A DNA stretch of 9,220 nucleotides, from positions 1 through 9,220 of the forward strand of contig NZ_CAAFUQ010000046.1 in the NCBI RefSeq assembly GCF_900766215.1. Reading direction: 5' to 3'. The position numbers were made by a program, and so were the translations under genes. A model generated the notes under the pieces. That model was not told where the DNA came from. It worked only from the letters and a program-made list of their open reading frames with translations, and ran no database searches. Positions within the stretch are counted from its first letter, which is position 1; the number at the start of each line of letters is the position of its first letter. The DNA comes from an uncultured Finegoldia sp. GTDB taxonomy: Bacteria > Bacillota > Clostridia > Tissierellales > Peptoniphilaceae. Of this stretch, positions 5,250 to 9,220 are shown piece after piece.

Positions 5250-7439
5250 ATGTACGATATTTCGTTTACGCAAAATAGGGAACTATCGTGGTTGAAGTTT
5301 AACGAAAGAGTTCTTGAGGAAGCATCAGAAAAGAACGTGGAATTATTTGAACGATTGAAGTTTTTTTCTATTTTTGATACTAACTTTGAAGAGTTTTTCA
5401 TGGTAAGAGTTGGAAGTTTGACTGATATCAACGATATGAAAAAAAAGGTTATAGACAATAAATCATTGATGAATGCACAAGAGCAATTAGATTGTATCAT
5501 GGATGAATCTAAAAGGTTGTATGAGAAAAAAGATTCTGTTTATGAGGATTTAAAACAAGATTTACAAAAAGAAAATGTAAATATTTGTAAAGTAGCTGAT
5601 TTGGATGATAAAGAAAAAAGGCTTGTGTATTATTACTTCAACTCTACGATTGCTCCTATTCTTAGCTTTCAAATAGTAGACAGGGTTCATCCATTCCCTC
5701 AAATTCCTAATTTGGCAATTGTAGTTTTGTTTCAACTCACTTCTCAATCTAAGAACAAAAAACAATTTATGGGATTGATTCAAGTTCCAGATAAAATTAA
5801 AAGATATGTAAAATTATCGGACACTAGAGTTGTACTTATTGAAGATGTAATCAGAGAATTTGGTCAAGAAATATTTGATAATTACGAATGTGAGGCAAAA
5901 TATATTATTTCTGTGACTAGAAATGCAGACATCGAATACGATGACGAAGATTTGGAAATTGATGATGATTACAGATCATATATGAAAAAGATGATTAAGC
6001 TTAGAAAAAGATTGAGACCTGTAAGACTTGAAATTAACGAATTTCCAAATGATGAAACTAAAGAGTTCTTGTTGAAGAATTTGAATTTGACAGAACATCG
6101 TATGTTTGTGACAAAAAGTCCAATGAGATGTGGATTTTTGTTTGATTTGGTATACGATATGCCAAAGGATGTAATTCAAAAATATACTTATGAAGAATTT
6201 TCTCCACAAGATTCTTCAATGATATCAAAAGAAAAATCGGTTATAGAGCAAGTTTACGATAAAGATTTGTTCCTTTCGTTTCCTTATGAGTCCATCGATC
6301 CATTTATAAGACTTTTGAACGAGGCTGCTGAAGATGAGTCTGTAGTTTCAATTAAGATTACAATTTACAGATTGGCAAAGAATTCTGAAATCACTAAAGC
6401 TTTGATAAAAGCTGCTGAAAATGGCAAAGAAGTTGTGGTTCTTATGGAATTGAGAGCGAGATTTGACGAAGAAAATAATATTTTATGGTCATCTAGATTA
6501 GAAAATGCAGGTTGTAGAATTATCTATGGATTTGATCATTACAAGTGTCATTCTAAGGTTTGTTTGATTACTAAAGTTAAAGATGACAAGATTTCTTACA
6601 TCACACAAATTGGTACAGGAAATTATAACGAAAAAACAGCGAAACTCTACACAGATTTTTCTTATATGACAACTAGACATGAAATTGGTGAAGATGCAAA
6701 GGCGCTTTTCGATAATTTCTTGTTAGGAAATTTGAATGGTGAGTACAAACATTTGATGGTAAGCCCTCATTCTATGCAGGTTGGACTTGATAAATTAATC
6801 GATGAACAAATTGAAAAAGCTAAGTTTTCAGATGATGGTTATATAAGACTAAAAATGAATTCAATTTCAGACAGAAAATTAATAGACAAACTTTCCAAGG
6901 CTTCTTGCAAAGGAGTAAAGATTGATTTGATGGTGAGAGGAATTTGTTGCTTGGTGCCAGGTATAAAAGATAAAACCGAAAATATCAACGTTTATCAAGT
7001 TGTAGGAAGATTTTTGGAACATCATAGAATTTATCAATTTGGTAAGGCTGAAAACTGCAAACTATACATTTCATCTGCAGACTTCATGACTAGAAATATC
7101 AGAAAAAGAGTGGAAGTTGCAGTTCCAATTTACGATGATTTTATTAAGCACAGAATATTGAATTTTATGGATATAATGTTTGATGATGATACTAAAATCA
7201 GAAAATTAAATCCGGACAAATCATACTCAAGAGTTGAAAATACTGAGAATAAGAATGCGCAAGAAATTTTGATAGATATTGCAAAAGAAAATGCTGTAAT
7301 AAAACAACCGGAAGTTAATGATGATAACAGAGTTATTAACTCAAAATCCAACGAAACTATAAATCAAGATAATAATGATAGTAAAAGAATGAATTTGTTC
7401 GATAAAATTAAGAATTTCTTCAAAAACTTGACACATTAA
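5250..7439 (+). CDS. ppk1: Polyphosphate kinase 1
   Basis: Makes polyphosphate reversibly from ATP. All domains are seen: the N-terminal helical domain beginning near QNRELSWLKFNERVLEEA (8-25), the middle domain with SVTRNADIEYDDED (221-234), and two phospholipase-D-like catalytic domains. The autophosphorylated histidine is H434 in YKCHSKVCLIT, and the second catalytic histidine is in FLEHHRIYQF (588-597). SIKITIYRLA (367-376) and GTGNYNEKTAKLYTDF (455-470) are further family marks. At 729 residues it is about 40 longer than the E. coli enzyme. The extra part is a polar, Asn/Asp/Lys-rich C-terminal tail from about 655, ending in NLFDKIKNFFKNL (714-727), a possible amphipathic helix. The ribosome binding site GGAAGGGG (5237-5244) lies within the end of the phosphatase gene. 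No terminator separates it from the next gene. Confidence 0.97.
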   Translation: MYDISFTQNRELSWLKFNERVLEEASEKNVELFERLKFFSIFDTNFEEFFMVRVGSLTDINDMKKKVIDNKSLMNAQEQLDCIMDESKRLYEKKDSVYEDLKQDLQKENVNICKVADLDDKEKRLVYYYFNSTIAPILSFQIVDRVHPFPQIPNLAIVVLFQLTSQSKNKKQFMGLIQVPDKIKRYVKLSDTRVVLIEDVIREFGQEIFDNYECEAKYIISVTRNADIEYDDEDLEIDDDYRSYMKKMIKLRKRLRPVRLEINEFPNDETKEFLLKNLNLTEHRMFVTKSPMRCGFLFDLVYDMPKDVIQKYTYEEFSPQDSSMISKEKSVIEQVYDKDLFLSFPYESIDPFIRLLNEAAEDESVVSIKITIYRLAKNSEITKALIKAAENGKEVVVLMELRARFDEENNILWSSRLENAGCRIIYGFDHYKCHSKVCLITKVKDDKISYITQIGTGNYNEKTAKLYTDFSYMTTRHEIGEDAKALFDNFLLGNLNGEYKHLMVSPHSMQVGLDKLIDEQIEKAKFSDDGYIRLKMNSISDRKLIDKLSKASCKGVKIDLMVRGICCLVPGIKDKTENINVYQVVGRFLEHHRIYQFGKAENCKLYISSADFMTRNIRKRVEVAVPIYDDFIKHRILNFMDIMFDDDTKIRKLNPDKSYSRVENTENKNAQEILIDIAKENAVIKQPEVNDDNRVINSKSNETINQDNNDSKRMNLFDKIKNFFKNLTH

Positions 7440-7455
7440 TAAATTATGTGAGAAT
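7428..7455 (+). promoter_or_regulatory. Candidate promoter ahead of the Mrp-type gene
   Basis: A perfect TTGACA (7428-7433) overlaps the last codons of ppk. A reasonable -10 is GAGAAT (7450-7455), 16 bases on. A better -10, TATAAT (7463-7468), has no -35 at proper spacing and would put the start almost on the ribosome binding site. The gene may instead, or also, be read from the ppx promoter. Confidence 0.35.
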
Positions 7456-7486
7456 ATTTAGGTATAATTTTTAATGGGGTGAAATT

Positions 7487-8269
7487 ATGACAGAAAGAAA
7501 AGTTCCTAATTTTTTGATCGAATCAAATACAGGAAGTAATATAAAAAACATCGTTGGAATAGTAAGTGGTAAAGGTGGGGTAGGAAAAAGCCTTGTCACT
7601 TGTTTATTGGCAAACGAAATGGCAAAAAAAGGATATAAAGTTGGTATCATGGATGGCGATATTACAGGACCATCTATTCCAAAATATTTTGGATTGACTG
7701 AAAAAGCGACAGCTGACTCTGAAGGTCACATCAACCCAGTTACGACATCTAATGGAATTAAAGTTATCTCAATGAATTTGATGCTTCCAAAAGATGATGA
7801 TGCAGTAATTTGGAGAGGACCTGTAATTGCTGGTGTTGTTAAACAATTTTATCAAGATGTAAATTGGGGAGATTTAGATTATTTGTTTGTGGATATGCCA
7901 CCAGGAACTGGTGATGTTCCATTGACAGTATTTCAATCTATTCCAATTAAGGGAATTGTTGTAGCGATGTCTCCATCAGGACTTGTTGAAATAATTGTAA
8001 AAAAAGCATTGCACATGGCGAAAATGATGGGCAAAAAAGTCATAGGATTAGTTGAAAATATGAGCTACTTGGAATGCCCTGATTGTGGAAAACACATAGA
8101 AGTTTTTGGAACAAGCACTGTTGATAAAATTGCCGAAGAAGAAAATATCGATACAGTTTGCAAACTTCCAATTAATCCAGAGATTTCAAAATTAACTGAA
8201 ACTGGAAAGATAAGTGAAGTTGAAATAAATTATTTGGAAAATATTACAGAAAAAATAGAAACTTTATAA
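7487..8269 (+). CDS. Mrp/NBP35 (ApbC-type) iron-sulfur cluster carrier ATPase
   Basis: A cytoplasmic P-loop ATPase that binds and transfers [4Fe-4S] clusters to target enzymes. It has the deviant Walker A SGKGGVGKS (27-35), the GIMDGDITGPSIP segment (53-65), the Walker B-like DYLFVDMPPGTGD (131-143) and a CPDC pair (C197, C200) that ligates the bridging cluster in the dimer. ENMSYLECPDCG is typical of the family. At 260 residues it lacks the N-terminal DUF59/MIP18 domain of longer Mrp proteins, as is common in anaerobic Firmicutes. The ATG at 7487 follows GGGGTG (7476-7481) by five bases. It lies 47 bases after ppk and is followed by a strong terminator. No client protein can be inferred from the neighbours. 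Confident family call; physiological target unknown. Confidence 0.94.
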   Translation: MTERKVPNFLIESNTGSNIKNIVGIVSGKGGVGKSLVTCLLANEMAKKGYKVGIMDGDITGPSIPKYFGLTEKATADSEGHINPVTTSNGIKVISMNLMLPKDDDAVIWRGPVIAGVVKQFYQDVNWGDLDYLFVDMPPGTGDVPLTVFQSIPIKGIVVAMSPSGLVEIIVKKALHMAKMMGKKVIGLVENMSYLECPDCGKHIEVFGTSTVDKIAEEENIDTVCKLPINPEISKLTETGKISEVEINYLENITEKIETL

Positions 8270-8277
8270 AACTTATA

Positions 8278-8307
8278 AAACTAGCTCGTTAGGGGCTAGT
8301 TTTTTTT
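8278..8307 (+). terminator. Intrinsic terminator after the Mrp-type gene
   Basis: AAACTAGCTC (8278-8287) pairs with GGGCTAGTTT (8293-8302), with one wobble and a 5-base loop, and runs into eight T (8300-8307). It is the first clear terminator after the ppx promoter, so ppx-ppk-mrp may form one operon. Confidence 0.92.
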
Positions 8308-8332
8308 CATAAATGGCGGTAATATCATAAAT

Positions 8333-8347
8333 GCAACCGATAGTTGC
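8333..8347. promoter_or_regulatory. Palindrome upstream of the XRE regulator gene (possible operator)
   Basis: GCAAC-CGATA-GTTGC is a perfect 5-bp inverted repeat about 80 bases ahead of the regulator ATG. A related half-site, CAACTGC, occurs at 8376-8382. XRE proteins often bind their own promoter, which makes this a candidate site; no known operator is recognised. Confidence 0.3.
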
Positions 8348-8365
8348 GTAATTTCAAATCAAAGT

Positions 8366-8395
8366 TTGTAGTAATCAACTGCAAGATTTTATAAA
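8366..8395 (+). promoter_or_regulatory. Candidate promoter of the XRE regulator gene
   Basis: TATAAA (8390-8395) with a weak TTGTAG (8366-8371) 18 bases upstream. The start would be near 8402 and the leader about 26 bases, including AAGGAGG (8415-8421). Confidence 0.35.
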
Positions 8396-8427
8396 ATTAA
8401 ATTAACAAAAATTCAAGGAGGTTTGAA

Positions 8428-9220
8428 ATGATATTAAGTGACAAGATAATTCTTCTTAGAAAAAAGAGTAATCTAACTCAAGAAGAATTGGCAGAAAAAT
8501 TAGGTGTTAGCAGACAATCTGTATCGAAATGGGAAATGGGAAACTCAATTCCGGATATCAATAAGATTATTCAATTGAGTAATGTTTTTGGAGTAAAAAC
8601 AGACTACTTATTAAAGGATGATATTGATGATATTGAATATTCTGATGATACTGTCGAAGAGTTGGATACTAAGAAGACAATTAGTGTAGAAGATGCTAAT
8701 GATTTTATGAGTGCATACGAAGAATATTCAAATGACGTTGCTGATAGCATAAGCTTATTCATAATGTCTCCAATAGCAGTTTTGATATCTCAAATCATAG
8801 CCTTGACAGCTAATGTTAAGAGTGAAGATCCCTTCGTAATAGGAGGAACTATTGTATTATTTCTTATAATTGCTTTTGGTGTATACAAATTAATCGTGAA
8901 AGCGAATTTAATTGAAAAATATGATTTTATTTCAAAAGAATCATTTAATTTATCATACGGTGTAAAAGGAATAGTCGAAAAGAAAAAGGAAGAAAGAGAA
9001 CAAAAAGATAATAAAGCAATAGCTAGTGCGATAATAATGTATATATTATGTGTGATTCCTATCATACTTGTATCCATATCAGAGAGTGAAGTATTACAAT
9101 TATCAGCTATTATATTGTTGTTAATTATTGTATCAGCAGCTACTAATATTTTAATAAAAAAGCTTTCGGTGATATCAAGCTATAATATGTTACTTCAAGT
9201 CGAAGATTACACGCTTAAGA
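8428..9220 (+). CDS. XRE-type helix-turn-helix regulator with membrane domain; 3' end beyond window
   Basis: The first 264 residues are visible and still open at the edge. Residues 4-62 are a Cro/CI-type DNA-binding domain: KIILLRKKSNLTQEELAEKLG, with a recognition helix at VSRQSVSKWEMGNSIPDI (27-44) and the closing LSNVFGVKTDYLL (50-62). An acidic linker (64-105) follows. Then come four hydrophobic segments at about 107-128, 136-157, 198-218 and 225-243; a charged lysine/glutamate-rich stretch (183-196) separates the second and third. The protein is therefore probably anchored in the membrane with its DNA-binding domain in the cytoplasm. This architecture is common and poorly characterised in Firmicutes; the signal sensed is unknown. 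The start is firmly set by AAGGAGG six bases upstream. It is separated from the Mrp-type gene by a terminator and starts its own unit. Confidence 0.9.
   Translation, partial: MILSDKIILLRKKSNLTQEELAEKLGVSRQSVSKWEMGNSIPDINKIIQLSNVFGVKTDYLLKDDIDDIEYSDDTVEELDTKKTISVEDANDFMSAYEEYSNDVADSISLFIMSPIAVLISQIIALTANVKSEDPFVIGGTIVLFLIIAFGVYKLIVKANLIEKYDFISKESFNLSYGVKGIVEKKKEEREQKDNKAIASAIIMYILCVIPIILVSISESEVLQLSAIILLLIIVSAATNILIKKLSVISSYNMLLQVEDYTLK

Noticed and set aside
8790..9077. Minus-strand reading frame of 95 codons inside the XRE regulator gene
   Set aside because: It is the antisense shadow of the membrane segments of a well-supported gene and has no start signal.

Overview
The window is AT-rich chromosomal DNA from a low-GC Gram-positive anaerobe. 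The selenoprotein glycine reductase gene grdA, a long (Bacillus/Clostridia-type) SRP RNA with an Alu domain, and strong AAGGAGG ribosome binding sites point to an amino-acid-fermenting member of the Clostridia/Tissierellia. My impression, from memory only, is a Finegoldia/Peptoniphilus-like organism. I see no mobile element, CRISPR array, phage gene or sign of recent transfer.

Left part (1-3255): glycine metabolism. On the minus strand lie trxB (thioredoxin reductase) and then the 5' part of grdA, whose codon 45 is an in-frame TGA read as selenocysteine. Divergently, on the plus strand, lies a sodium:alanine/glycine symporter gene. A 439-bp intergenic region separates it from trxB and holds promoters for both directions and a long structured leader for the symporter. 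Together these suit glycine import, thioredoxin reduction and reductive glycine cleavage (Stickland fermentation). No thioredoxin gene lies between trxB and grdA.

Middle (3346-4229): RNA genes and a stress-type gene, all on the minus strand. A consensus promoter drives tRNA-Ser(GGA), directly abutted by the SRP RNA and closed by an intrinsic terminator. Next to it is a small GlsB/YeaQ-type membrane protein gene with its own terminator and a candidate sigma-B-type promoter.

Right part (4278-8307): plus-strand ppx/gppA-like phosphatase and ppk1 are one nucleotide apart (polyphosphate breakdown and synthesis). They are followed by an Mrp/ApbC-type Fe-S carrier ATPase, after which comes the first clear terminator. 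The window ends inside a gene for a membrane-bound XRE-type regulator.

Most of the window is well-known housekeeping and energy metabolism. The best leads are regulatory: the symporter leader with mutually exclusive helices, the sigma-B-like promoter, the grdA leader, the tRNA-SRP RNA fusion transcript, and a TrxB whose NADPH-binding arginines are altered.
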